A DNA stretch of 64,000 nucleotides from Tritrichomonas musculus (lineage: Eukaryota > Parabasalia > Tritrichomonadida > Tritrichomonadidae), in assembly GCA_039105265.1 (NCBI GenBank), contig JAPFFF010000002.1:2108001-2172000 (forward strand), in the 5' to 3' direction. A model generated the notes under the pieces. It did no database searches. It was not told the origin of the DNA and worked only from the letters and a program-made list of their open reading frames with translations. Below are positions 42,275 through 53,436 of the stretch, one piece after another. The stretch's first letter is position 1. Each line of letters starts with the position of its first letter. The position numbers and the translations under genes were made by a program.

Positions 42275-42827
42275 GGAACATTGAAATAAATAATAACCGT
42301 CCGCAGATTCCGCAGACAACATAAAATTTTATAAATAAACGTTCTCCAAAAAATTTTATAATTGTGAGTGTATTCAATCTTGCATTTATGAATTCGCAGA
42401 TTTTGAAAATAACGTGCTCGGTTGAAATCAATATATAAAGCCATATTTAGCATCAGTGAATAATGATTAGATCCAATATAAACCGATTAGCATAAGTATT
42501 AAATCTCGCGTTATAGGTTATTTAGTATTAATGAGCATATAAGCCCGATAAATATTAGTGTTGTTTTGTTGGCGTATGTTGAGTGATGGTTGTTATATTA
42601 TTGCGGATCATAAAAATTTTGAGAAAAGCAGGATAAAGTAGTATCATTGTGTTCGGCCTCTTGTATTGTTTTATAAAAATATATTTGTTCGCGGTTAGCT
42701 TCTATATTGAGCAAGTTTTAATGCGATGTATTTAAAATATTATTTTATATCACATGTCATAATAATTAATTTATTGCTATAAAAATAAACGAGTTTTTAT
42801 TTTTTAAATTTTTTATTGTAATATAAA

Positions 42828-43589
42828 ATGGCTTTTGAAGTTGAGCGTCTCAAACAAACTATCAACGAATTAAGAGCAGAAATCGAAAGACTTACTCAAT
42901 TTAACAACGAGTACAAGAAACAAAACGAATTATTACAGCAAGAGGTAGATAAACTTTCAATTGAATTAAAAACTAATGAAGAAGAAGATAATGATGTCGA
43001 TGAAATTAGCCCAGTTGCAGATAATGAAGATGAAGCTGAATGGCTGCCAGTAAAAGGTTATGAAAAAGAGTATGCTATTTATAACTGTTATCCTTATCCC
43101 ATTAAAAAAATAAGTAATGATAAAATTATTAGAGAAAGCATCAATACAAAATCTGGTTATGTGCAAATCGCTTTAAATGGACAATGCAAGCAAAAACATA
43201 TCATTGTAGCAAAACAGTTTATTAGAAATGTTGATCCAAAGAATAAACCAATTGTTGATCACATCGACCGAAATAGAGCTAATTATAATGTATCAAATTT
43301 ACGCTGGGTTTCACCAAAAGAAAATTCACAAAATAAGTCATCTACTAAAGGCAAGCCACACGATTACGTTGATAATATACCAGATGAAGCCATTGTTATA
43401 GATAGATATGGTGAGCATCAGTTAGAAAACTATTATTACTATGATGATGTGTTCTATTTCTTCAATGGTGTTAAATTTAGAAAACTGCGAATAAATGAAA
43501 ATAAGAGAGGATACAAATTTATAATTGCTTTTGATGTTGATGAAAAAAAAAACATTTATATATATAAGTGTATTCAAAAAATTATATGA
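42828..43589 (+). CDS. HNH endonuclease with NUMOD4-like domain and coiled coil
   Basis: 253 residues. Coiled coil 1-50, acidic linker, NUMOD4-like EWLPVKGYEKEYAIYNCYP (about 71-90), then KQKHIIVAKQFI and the HNH core VDHIDRNRANYNVSNLRWVSPKENS (His, Asn, Asn in place). This is the HNH_3 type found in homing endonucleases and phages. It sits immediately before PolB. It could spread itself or its neighbours by cutting alleles that lack it. The C-terminal 90 residues are not recognised. Confidence 0.8.
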   Translation: MAFEVERLKQTINELRAEIERLTQFNNEYKKQNELLQQEVDKLSIELKTNEEEDNDVDEISPVADNEDEAEWLPVKGYEKEYAIYNCYPYPIKKISNDKIIRESINTKSGYVQIALNGQCKQKHIIVAKQFIRNVDPKNKPIVDHIDRNRANYNVSNLRWVSPKENSQNKSSTKGKPHDYVDNIPDEAIVIDRYGEHQLENYYYYDDVFYFFNGVKFRKLRINENKRGYKFIIAFDVDEKKNIYIYKCIQKII

Positions 43590-43651
43590 CCTTATTTAAT
43601 ACAACGAGATAATTTATTTGGAAAGATTTTTATATTTTTATTTTAATATAA

Positions 43652-46600
43652 ATGAATGATAAATTATTAAGTAAATTAACCAAACGAGATATATTATCTT
43701 TGCCAGGTTTCACTAACAGAAAGGCATCATTAAATGAATTAAGAACACAATTAAACAATAGACTTACAGCAATGAATATTAACAAACGCGGGGCAAGAAC
43801 AATTGATTACATTAATGCTTTTAAACACGCCGATAATGAATTGTTTAATAAAATTAGTAATGACAAAATTAATAAGCAACAACATAAACAGCAACGAAAA
43901 CAATATAAGCAATCAATCAAAGAATCAGCGCTAAATGAAAGATCTTTATTCAATTTACCAATTGATTTATATACTACTACGAAAACAGAAGCTAGAAAAC
44001 AATATGAAAAAAGAATAAAAGAAGTTAGTGATAAATCTAATTTCCAAAAATATATGAAAGAGTTTATGAACAATGTCAATAATAGATTTAGTTTTGAAAT
44101 AGTTATTGGAGATGATGAAGATAAACGATTAGCTTTTTGTGAAACGTTGCGACAATGTTATAAATTAGCTAGCAGAGATAGACCTATTATTAAAGCTCAT
44201 TCAATCAATGGTACGCATAAATACTTCACTCTAAGCGATAAACATGAAATTGATTATACAATAGGTCATATAGCAGGAACCTTTGAATTAACAACATACT
44301 CAAGCGATGATGACCCATCTTATACTGGTACATTTATACCTATTCGTTATGAGCTGTTATTTATAAATAAAGATAAAGTAAATAAAAAAACAAAATTCAC
44401 TGTTAATAAGCATGATGCCGAAACAAATAAAATATATAAAGAAGAGATAGAAATTGATGAAGATTTTCGAGAACGACCAAATGGTAGCTTCTTTCCATAT
44501 ATTAATTTAAGCAACATTGACTTAACAGATTTCCAGATATTTAGTTCAGTTGATAAAACAAATTATAAAGATAACTGTTTTGTCTATGCATGCATTAAAT
44601 CAGGTGTCTTTGATGAAAATGAAATTAATAATTTACGTTATATTGTTAAAACGAGAAGCGTACCAAGTGATAAGATATATGAGGTCGCCAAAATATTTAA
44701 TTGCCATTTTGTAGTAAAACGCATTTATGAAAAGGATAACATTACACAACAAATTAAAATAGATACTAGAAAGAAACCATGGGCTAAAAATTTTGATAGA
44801 ATAGTTGAGCTACTATTGTTTAAAAACCATTACATGCTTTATAAAAATATACCAACAACCACATTTTATTTAACATATCACGAAGAATTAGATTCTAAAT
44901 TCTCTACTATACCTATTGAAACAAGAAAGCTAATATGTGGTTTAGATAGAGGACGCTATCCAAAATACGCAAAAAATTAAACGAGTCCAATGATTATATT
45001 TAGAAAGATGTTTGAGTTAGGCTTATTTAGAGAAATTAAATTATGTGAGCTAAACATTTTATCAACTACAGAATTCACTAACAATATCAACGACTACGAT
45101 GATTTAGATTATGATGAAAATACCTGTTGCAAAATTGTAAAGAATGAGGCTTTAAAAGATAAATTTTGGACCAAAATATATTATAGTGATTTTGAAACAA
45201 ATGTTAATGTATCTCCACATAAAACTTATCTAAATTGCACTGTTTGGAGAACATACGAAAAAATACATTGTGTATCATTTACAGGCGAAAATATTGCTGA
45301 TGAGTTATTAAATTTTTTAGATAATGGTTCATTAACTTATTTTCATAACCTACAATATGATGGGTGCTTTTTCTTAAACGCTCCTGGATGGAAAACAAAA
45401 ATTCTTAAACGAGAGAGCACCGTTTTACAAATTGAAATGAGAAGACCAATTAGTAAAAGAGAGGTCAAAACATTAACTTTTCGCGATAGCTATTCAATAA
45501 TACAAGCTCCATTACGTTCATTTGCCAATATGTTTAACTTAAACGTTCACAAAGAGGTCATGGCATATAAATTATATACTGAACATAATATTAATCGAGG
45601 TATGGTTTCAGCGCTAGAATTCCAATTACAATATTACGCAGAAAATAAAGATAATAAACCATTGAAAAATATAACGAATGATTGGAAACAGTTAATAGAG
45701 AATGCAAAAGCAGCTAATGCATATAGTGAATTAAAAATTGAAGAACACAGTTCCGCGACGCCTTGCATCGACATTATGCAGTATGCTAAATTCTATTGTA
45801 AAAAGGATTGTATAGTGTTAATGAAAGGTATGGAAAAATTCAATAGTGATTTAATTGAAGTGTTTGAAAAAACTAAAACAAAAATGGGCTGTGTTCATAA
45901 TTTCATTTCAATATCTTCGATTGGATATCAGTTTGCTAAAATGTATGGGTGTTTTGATAGGTGCTATGAATTAAGTGGCAAACCACAAAATTTTATTCAA
46001 CGTTGTGTAAGTGGTGGTAGAACGATGACAGCTAATAATGAAAAACAATATATAGAGGGAAGAATACAAGATTTTGACGCAGTTAGCTTATATCCGTCAG
46101 CGATGAGTGTAATGGATGGCGTACCTAAAGGCAAACCTAAAATAATCCCAGCAAATGCAACTACTGAAGACTTATTACATTATGACACATTCTTCGCTGA
46201 AATTAATATAACTAATATAAAATGTAAAAGTGATTATGAATATAAATTCGGTCAAGTGTTTATTAAAAATGAAAATGGAAGCAAGATATTTAATAACAAA
46301 CCTGTTAATAATTTTTATATTGACAAGGTAGCATTTAAAGATTTAATGGAGTTTTATGAATTTGATTATGAACTGATTCGAGGCTATTATTTCAATGAAG
46401 GATTTAATAATAAAATTAACTCTTTCATTACCAAGCTATTTAATCTACGATTGAAATATAAAAAAGAAAAGAACCCGTTGCAATCAACAATAAAACTATT
46501 ACTTAACAGCATATACGGCAAATCATTTTAAAAGCTATGCCTACTGAAACAAAATGCATAAGCAAAGATAAGATTTATAAATATATTTTGCGAAACTATA

Positions 46601-47217
46601 ATTTTATAACTGAAGCAACTGAGAACGATAGTATAAATAATGTTTATGTAAAAATAATTAAACCAATTGATAACCATTTTAATTTACCACAATTTGGAGC
46701 ATCTGTTTTAAGTTGGAGTAAGCACTTAATGAATAAAGTTATATCAACTGCTGAACAAAATGGCATAAATATATTTTATCAAGATACCGATAGCATTCAT
46801 GTAATGGAAGATGATGTTAAACGTATCGCTGACATATTTAAGCGAAAATATGGTCAAGAACTTATAGGTGAGAGAATGACACAATTTCATAATGATTTTG
46901 ATTCATTTGATGGAGCAGTTGGCAATGTATGCTCACGAAAATTAATCGCTTTGGGTAAAAAAAGTTATTTAGATATATTAGTTGATGAAGTTGGTAATGA
47001 AGGCTATCATATTAGAATGAAATCAATACCTAAGCAATGCATCTTAAACAAATGCAAGCGATTAAATATTACTGTTGAAGAGTTATATGAAAGATTATAT
47101 AATGGCGAAGAGATTAGATTTAACTTATTAGATGGGTGTAATTGCTTTAGAAAAAATAAATCATTTCAACAAATTAATTTACCACAATTTAACAGAACAG
47201 TTAAATTTACTTCGTGA
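43652..47217 (+). pseudogene. polB: DNA polymerase B of element B (one stop, one frameshift)
   Basis: Three pieces: 43652-44980, then TAA, then same-frame 44990-46531, then a shift to 46537-47217. Piece 1: SAP-like SKLTKRDILSLPGF start and an OTU-like Cys/His pair (DNCFVYAC, NHYMLYK). Piece 2: exonuclease YSDFETN, YFHNLQYDG and YCKKDCIVL, SGGRTMT, motif A FDAVSLYPSAM, motif B KLLLNSIYGKS. Piece 3: motif C QDTDSIHV, KKSYLD thumb. The shift lies in a T run directly after motif B (CATTTTAAAAG). It lacks the HNH-like insert of A and C. The frameshift could be a lesion, a sequencing error in a homopolymer, or a recoding site. It ends overlapping the convergent gene by 11 nt. Confidence 0.85.
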
Positions 47218-47938
47218 GCACATCATACACATCGGCTTTCTTAGCTGGGTTTATTTTTATTGTAATAAACAGTGGTGATTTTAATATAATTGGTTTAAAC
47301 ATAAAATCAACTAATCGCATTTCCAAATATTTTAATGAATCTGTATTTGTTTTAATTTTAATTGGTTTTGTCATATCATAATTCACCATTAAAGGCTCAC
47401 CGTCTATAACCATTGCATCAATATTTGCAATAACTGATGGCGTGTATTCTTGGTCATCAATAGATGAGTTCATTGGCACACCTTGTAGAGACACTAAATA
47501 TAATTTGTTTGCAAAATCTAGTATTGGTAAATCTGGCACTATTATTTCTTCGTTAGCATTACATATAAACTCTTTGGTGTTATATAAGCCTGTAATTAAT
47601 TTGGCTCTATGAGTGGCACTTGTTAATGTTATATTTTTAGTTGAATTTATTGAAATTGTTTTATTATTTATATTCTTAAAAGTGATTACTGATTGGCATG
47701 CATTTAAAAATTTCGTTAATGAACTTATTGTGAAATTAAAACAGTCTTCAAACTGTATTTTTATTTCATTATCAGCGGTCTCAAAAACCAAATAATCATC
47801 TTTTGTTGTGATTAGTATATTTGCTTTTGTATTAATGGATGAAACATAATATTTAACGTATTCACATTTCCACGGGATATTTAATCTTACTTGTATTGAG
47901 CTATAATCAGTTGGCTTGCTTTGTGTTGAAACAAACAT
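47207..47938 (-). CDS. Putative minor capsid (penton) protein of element B
   Basis: 243 residues from ATG 47938; the longer open frame has a non-conserved extension. Beta-rich throughout, ending YLEMRLVDFMFKPIILKSPLFITIKINP. That last segment (xRLVDxxFxPIxLxxPLxIxIxI) is characteristic of the C-terminal strands of jelly-roll penton/minor capsid proteins in Mavericks and adintovirus-like elements. The 19-bp gap to the divergent giant gene implies a shared promoter. Confidence 0.65.
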   Translation of the reverse strand: MFVSTQSKPTDYSSIQVRLNIPWKCEYVKYYVSSINTKANILITTKDDYLVFETADNEIKIQFEDCFNFTISSLTKFLNACQSVITFKNINNKTISINSTKNITLTSATHRAKLITGLYNTKEFICNANEEIIVPDLPILDFANKLYLVSLQGVPMNSSIDDQEYTPSVIANIDAMVIDGEPLMVNYDMTKPIKIKTNTDSLKYLEMRLVDFMFKPIILKSPLFITIKINPAKKADVYDVLTK

Positions 47939-47957
47939 TATTTTATATTGTATTAAA

Positions 47958-50900
47958 ATGTCATTGGCATTATATTCTATAAAATCTAAAGAAGCAACTA
48001 AATTAAATGATAATGGGATAGAAATCAAAGTTGATGAAGATAATGGGGAAACAATTAGTATTGAAAACACGTTGGACCCCGAAAAAATGGTTCAATTTAA
48101 TTGCTTATACAATAAAGATGAAATAAAAACACTTATGGGAACGCAAGGATTTACACCAGAGAAATTCATAGATTTGCCTATTTCTGGTGGTTATAAGGTA
48201 TGGAGGTTTAATGACCAAAACTTTAATACTATTTCAAACGAAGGTTATTGTGCAACCTATAAGAAATTGTTGGAATTATTAAACACAAGCACAACAAATT
48301 TAAATTCATTATTGAATAAACTAGGAACAAACATTGAATTACTTAAAAATGCTTCATTAAGGATAATTGGCACAGATGAAGCCAAAGATGTTTCAGTTTA
48401 TAAAGATTTGATTTCAGCCTTAAACACTAATAACGAAAACATTTCGGGTATTATATCTCATATTTATGAAGTGATTGCATCTATTGATTCTTTTTCTGTT
48501 GAGGAATTTCTAAAAACAACTCTACAAAAAGACGAACAAATGACATCAATAAAATTAAATACAGAAAAAAATAATTACGAACCAATTCAAGTATCCATTT
48601 CAAAATATAAAGATTTAGTGGATGAATTAGAAAAGTTATTTATTTGTCTTACCCAGATTCTAATTGTTGAATCAACAAATGATTTGAAATACATTGAAGA
48701 AACAAAGACGAAAATAGACGGACCTGACGAATTAGCAGATGACCCTAATCAATATATCTATAATTATTCATCTAAAACAAGCCATGTAGATACATTTACA
48801 GAATTAATAAATCAGTTAAATAAATCAACTGAGAACATTGAGAAATGGATTACAAAAATAGAACAAATTAAGACTTCAGGTATAGATCCAGATACTTCAT
48901 GCCCATTAAATTCAATAAAATATATCGATACAGCCAATACAATCAAAGAAGAAAAGCCAACATCATTAAATAACTTAATAACAAAATTAAGCGATAACAA
49001 TAATAATATTCATACTTGGCTGACATCAAAAGAGAGCAATAGTGATTTTGATGATTATTTAAATAATTTAAATGAAATGGAGTTATTGGTTTGTTTAAAG
49101 AAGGGTGAAGAATTTGTTTTCAGGAAACTCAAGGTTCATAAAGATAAAGTACCTGATGCTCTTATTGAATCATCTACTGAAGGACAATTTGTTGATAAAG
49201 ATAATAATGTTAAATTTGATTTAAACGATTTAGCTGATATTAATGAACTTGAATCAACTAATGCTACTGTTAATATGTCTTTAATTGAAGCCATTCATGT
49301 TGTATTTGATACATATAAATCATTAGGATTAGTAATTAAACACACCTTTATGCTTTTAAATAGTTGGGTTTTAAATCCATCTGTTCATTTTGCAACTAAT
49401 CTTACAAAGTTAATGTGGAATAATTATATAGGACCAGGTCTAAGTTATGGAATAGATAAATATGGTAAGATTAAGAAATTTGTTATAAATTGGGGAGAAA
49501 ATAGAGATTTTCTTCCAACTCCTGCACAACAGGATGATTCAAAAATAATGGATTGGCTAAAAGACCAAACATTAGCAACCGAAGAAGTATTTATTAATTC
49601 ATGGAATGATTTAAAAGAATTTTTCAAAGGAACTTCTGGTGATTTTATTATGATGATGTTATGTCTTGGATCATTAATGGGAATAGGTATTTGGGATTGT
49701 ATGCCTTTAGCAGAAATACTAGAAGAAGATGAATTACCTGATGGTTTAGGCGAAATATTTACTCCAAATAAGTATTCAATTGTTGATACCATATACAAAT
49801 TAACAAGGAAATTAAACAATCATATTAAAAATCATCCTACTTCATCTGGTGATTCAAATTTCACGATTAAGGAAGGGATTCTAGAGTATAAAATTAAAAA
49901 TAATGATATTAAACCAAGTACATTAGAAAAGACCGTTCAAATCGATGGTACTGACATAACAAAGAAATATAACGTCCTGACTATTGATATCCCAACAGAA
50001 TTGAAAGCTAAATTGCTAACATTAAAAGAACATACCAATATCTTCAAAATTGTTTTACGAAAAAACGTAGTGTATGATGAATTAGGAAATTATATCAGGG
50101 AATTTTACATCTATTCTTATCAAAATATGATTATTGCTCCATTAGTTATTAAAAGAGAGAATGGGTGCTATTTATATAATTCATCAACAATAACAGACAC
50201 CACATCGATAGCATTTGACCAAGAACTTGATTTTAATCCATATGACTTATATCTTAGAGGTGAATTATCGATTTTTTATGAACCAACACAGGATGCATTA
50301 GTGTCATCAAAACCCGTTGTAAAATGTGATATAATTGAAGCCGATAATGCATTAAAATTACAGAAAACAGATATATATTATTTCTATAAGCCATCAAAAA
50401 TAACGGAACAAAAAGTTGAATATGACCCATGGACTGAATACGATTGTTATAAAATGATTTATGAAATACCATCCAGTTATACAATTCCAAACAATATGCA
50501 ATTTGTTTTCAAAGAGTATTGTTTCGGTAATGAATGGAAATTAACATGGAATATAGACCATTGGGAAGGAGATAATATAAAAGGGCGAAGTAATGGAAAG
50601 GTTATTTATAAATTAAAGAAAAATGATAATAAAGACCCATTTGGTTCCCATGGTTGTTATATAATGTGTAAGCATGATGATTGGAATCAATTATTTGTTC
50701 CTAAGAATACTGAGAATTTCATGGAATATTTATGGACTAAAGGAAAAGTTGAAGTATCAGTTAAAACAAAGAATGGTGAAATAAAGCCGGCAACAGATTA
50801 TGCACTCAATTTAAATTGGTTTCCTGCTGATATTAAATTCGAGGGTTATGATTTACTTGGAATTGATTGTGTTATAACAGAAACTGATTCAAGTAAAATA

Positions 50901-53408
50901 AAAGTTAATGAAATTGATAAAGTATATGCTGATATCTTTGCTCAAGAAATGCCTTTTACAATGACAAAATATAATGATGTTGCAACAAGATTAGAGTTCT
51001 CGCCAGGATCGTATCATGTAGATAACACTAATCGCGTTTCTCATGTTGATTTAGATGCGATTTTAGATACCATTGAAAAAATTAATTACAAATGGTCCAA
51101 GAAGGTAAGCTTAAATAAAAATATTGAATTATATTTAAACACGCAATTCATAGACCCAGTTGATGAAGTTAATTGGGACCCAACAACAAATCCATTTGAT
51201 TACATTATAAAACAACAATTTTACGAAATAATTCCAAGACCCGATGCTGCAACAACTCTCTATACCGATTACAACATCACTTCCTCTAAAATCATTACAG
51301 CAGACAACATAACAACAATGAGAAGTGATTTGAATATGATTACAAATAATGTTGATGTAATGAATTATGACGTTAAAGACCTTACAAATAAAGTTAATAA
51401 TCTTAGTACTGAAATGACTGACCAACAAAATAAAACAAAATACCTCAAAACAAAAACGGACCAAATAGAAATTGTTGCTGATGTAGCATTAGGTTTTGCA
51501 ATTGCAGGTACAGTAATGGGAGGAACAAGTTTAGGCTTACAATTAAGTGCTCGTGGAGTTCAAACAGCATCTAGAACTGTTAATGGTGCTTCAAAAGCTG
51601 GTGGTCAATTAGAAGGATTATTGTCTGATATCAGTGAAGATGTTAGCTCAGACGCGGGCTCTAGTATGCTAGATATTATTAAAGATGGCAGTGAATTACC
51701 TGATATTGAGATGGACCCTTATATGAGAACAGTCAAAACAACTACCGATTTGACTCCAATACTTGAATGGTGTAATAAAGAAACTAGTTCTCTCCCAGCT
51801 ATAAAATTCAGCAGTGAATACGATGACCCCAAAAAATTAGTTCCAACAATTAACGGCGCAATGGATATTTGCAATAGGTTTAGAAGCTCTTTAAAACCAA
51901 CATTTAAAGCAATTACCACAAAAATCAATGAGATAAATAGTGAATATATTTCAAAAAATGAATTAGTTAGAGACGATATAATAGATGTTGTTGGCAAATT
52001 TGTTAATGGTGAGGTTCATTTAGAGGCTGAAGACACAATCACAGATGGAACAATTAAAGCAAGATTTTTGGTCCAAAAAGTTAGTGAATACAATGATGTT
52101 GATTATGAAGAGAATATCATTACTATTAATATTACTGGTGGAACAATTAATTATCAGGGAACTGATGATTTCCCTAGCTGCGTCATGAATGATAAAATAT
52201 TTGTTATAGCAAATCCAAATAAACTTAGGGTTGGTGGAATACAGATTAAAGAAAATACAGCGAAAAGAAGAATGGTATTTACACTAAATGATTTAGCATA
52301 TGTTTGTGATATAGATGCTTTACATAACAAGATAGATGGAATGCATGAGCAGATAGAAAAGAATGATGTCGCACTAGCATCTACATTAAATGAATTTCCA
52401 ACTGTAGATGAAGTTAATGAAGCATTAGAGAAAGTTAAGAGTGAAGCAGATGGAAAATATCGAAGCAAAACTGATTTGAAATATGGCGAAGAAGATCAAT
52501 TAGCATTGAAGAGTGAAATTCCAGAAATTATTGAGGGAAAAACAACGATTCAATTCAAAATCGTCAATAATACAATTCCTGATTTAGATTACGACAAATA
52601 TCATGAAATGATTGAGCAATATGGGTTGGATATTGTCTCATCAAACAATTACTATACGGCTCATTATGTTCATGTAGATTATTCGTACGATAACGATCAA
52701 CCCTCTCAGATAATGCGTATGGAAGGAAGTGGTTCTAGTCTTTGGTTTCTGTATGACTGCCATGAATTAATAAATCCAGGAACTGGTGAAACACCGGAAA
52801 TTCTATCATGTTCCATTACCAAAAGTATCGAACCAACAGACAAAAACGCTTATTCGGCAAGATATGTGTCAAACACTTTTGCTTTGAAAACAGATATTCC
52901 CGAACCAGTTGATTTGTCAAATTATGCATTAAAAAGTGATTATGATGAACTGAAAGCAAGGATAGAAAATTTGGTAATTGAGAACACAAATTTAAAGGCT
53001 ACTATAGAAGCAATGGAATCAAGATTAACAGCATTAGAGAATATATTAACACGAATTAACTATACATTCAGCGTACCAAATAGTTCAAGCATTCGCTACC
53101 AATTCGAAAAACCATTTGATGCATATGAGGGAACCCTCTATTTGAAATATCATGAAAACAAAAATAATGTTGCCAGTGAAAAAGAAATCAAAATAAATAT
53201 ATCATTCAATGTTAATAATACTCCTACGTATGAATTTCAATGCGAACCAAATAAGATCTGGTTAAACAATATTGAATTTCCATTAAATAGTAGCAATTTA
53301 ATGGTTAATGCAACAGCTAATTTATTATTGATTAATACGACATTCTTTACATCAAATGGTATCTTAGCTGAAGATAACACCAAGAATGAAATACATTCAT
53401 TACGGTGA
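47958..53408 (+). CDS. Giant 1816-residue fibre-like protein of element B
   Basis: Start ATG 47958 (TATTAAAATG), chosen because the upstream frame overlaps the divergent gene. The first 500 residues contain repeated helical units (NLISALNTNNENI, FTELINQLNKSTENI, SLNNLITKLSDNN) like a trimeric stalk. Hydrophobic segments lie near 560 (IMMMLCLGSLMGIGIW) and 1175-1210 (ALGFAIAGTVMGG); the middle is beta-rich. Near 1520-1655 comes the fibre module IPEIIEGKTTIQF ... SKSIEPTDKNAYSARYVSN shared with A and D, then YALKSDYDELKARIENL coiled coil and a new C-terminal head. Probably a spike with an attached membrane or core anchor. Confidence 0.65.
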   Translation: MSLALYSIKSKEATKLNDNGIEIKVDEDNGETISIENTLDPEKMVQFNCLYNKDEIKTLMGTQGFTPEKFIDLPISGGYKVWRFNDQNFNTISNEGYCATYKKLLELLNTSTTNLNSLLNKLGTNIELLKNASLRIIGTDEAKDVSVYKDLISALNTNNENISGIISHIYEVIASIDSFSVEEFLKTTLQKDEQMTSIKLNTEKNNYEPIQVSISKYKDLVDELEKLFICLTQILIVESTNDLKYIEETKTKIDGPDELADDPNQYIYNYSSKTSHVDTFTELINQLNKSTENIEKWITKIEQIKTSGIDPDTSCPLNSIKYIDTANTIKEEKPTSLNNLITKLSDNNNNIHTWLTSKESNSDFDDYLNNLNEMELLVCLKKGEEFVFRKLKVHKDKVPDALIESSTEGQFVDKDNNVKFDLNDLADINELESTNATVNMSLIEAIHVVFDTYKSLGLVIKHTFMLLNSWVLNPSVHFATNLTKLMWNNYIGPGLSYGIDKYGKIKKFVINWGENRDFLPTPAQQDDSKIMDWLKDQTLATEEVFINSWNDLKEFFKGTSGDFIMMMLCLGSLMGIGIWDCMPLAEILEEDELPDGLGEIFTPNKYSIVDTIYKLTRKLNNHIKNHPTSSGDSNFTIKEGILEYKIKNNDIKPSTLEKTVQIDGTDITKKYNVLTIDIPTELKAKLLTLKEHTNIFKIVLRKNVVYDELGNYIREFYIYSYQNMIIAPLVIKRENGCYLYNSSTITDTTSIAFDQELDFNPYDLYLRGELSIFYEPTQDALVSSKPVVKCDIIEADNALKLQKTDIYYFYKPSKITEQKVEYDPWTEYDCYKMIYEIPSSYTIPNNMQFVFKEYCFGNEWKLTWNIDHWEGDNIKGRSNGKVIYKLKKNDNKDPFGSHGCYIMCKHDDWNQLFVPKNTENFMEYLWTKGKVEVSVKTKNGEIKPATDYALNLNWFPADIKFEGYDLLGIDCVITETDSSKIKVNEIDKVYADIFAQEMPFTMTKYNDVATRLEFSPGSYHVDNTNRVSHVDLDAILDTIEKINYKWSKKVSLNKNIELYLNTQFIDPVDEVNWDPTTNPFDYIIKQQFYEIIPRPDAATTLYTDYNITSSKIITADNITTMRSDLNMITNNVDVMNYDVKDLTNKVNNLSTEMTDQQNKTKYLKTKTDQIEIVADVALGFAIAGTVMGGTSLGLQLSARGVQTASRTVNGASKAGGQLEGLLSDISEDVSSDAGSSMLDIIKDGSELPDIEMDPYMRTVKTTTDLTPILEWCNKETSSLPAIKFSSEYDDPKKLVPTINGAMDICNRFRSSLKPTFKAITTKINEINSEYISKNELVRDDIIDVVGKFVNGEVHLEAEDTITDGTIKARFLVQKVSEYNDVDYEENIITINITGGTINYQGTDDFPSCVMNDKIFVIANPNKLRVGGIQIKENTAKRRMVFTLNDLAYVCDIDALHNKIDGMHEQIEKNDVALASTLNEFPTVDEVNEALEKVKSEADGKYRSKTDLKYGEEDQLALKSEIPEIIEGKTTIQFKIVNNTIPDLDYDKYHEMIEQYGLDIVSSNNYYTAHYVHVDYSYDNDQPSQIMRMEGSGSSLWFLYDCHELINPGTGETPEILSCSITKSIEPTDKNAYSARYVSNTFALKTDIPEPVDLSNYALKSDYDELKARIENLVIENTNLKATIEAMESRLTALENILTRINYTFSVPNSSSIRYQFEKPFDAYEGTLYLKYHENKNNVASEKEIKINISFNVNNTPTYEFQCEPNKIWLNNIEFPLNSSNLMVNATANLLLINTTFFTSNGILAEDNTKNEIHSLR

Positions 53409-53436
53409 AATACAAAAAGTTGATAGATATTTTTTC

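Larger units (their letters stand above)
41140..42760. mobile_element. 1.6-kb non-coding inverted-repeat unit inside element B
   Basis: Ends ATGACATGTGATATAAAATA at 41140 and its complement at 42741-42760; imperfect inverted similarity continues inward for about 65 bp (ATTTTAAA, ATTAAAA, GCTCAATA words). No gene. It contains a 23-bp tandem array and a MITE. It may be a non-autonomous transposon or a structural/origin region of B. Confidence 0.6.
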
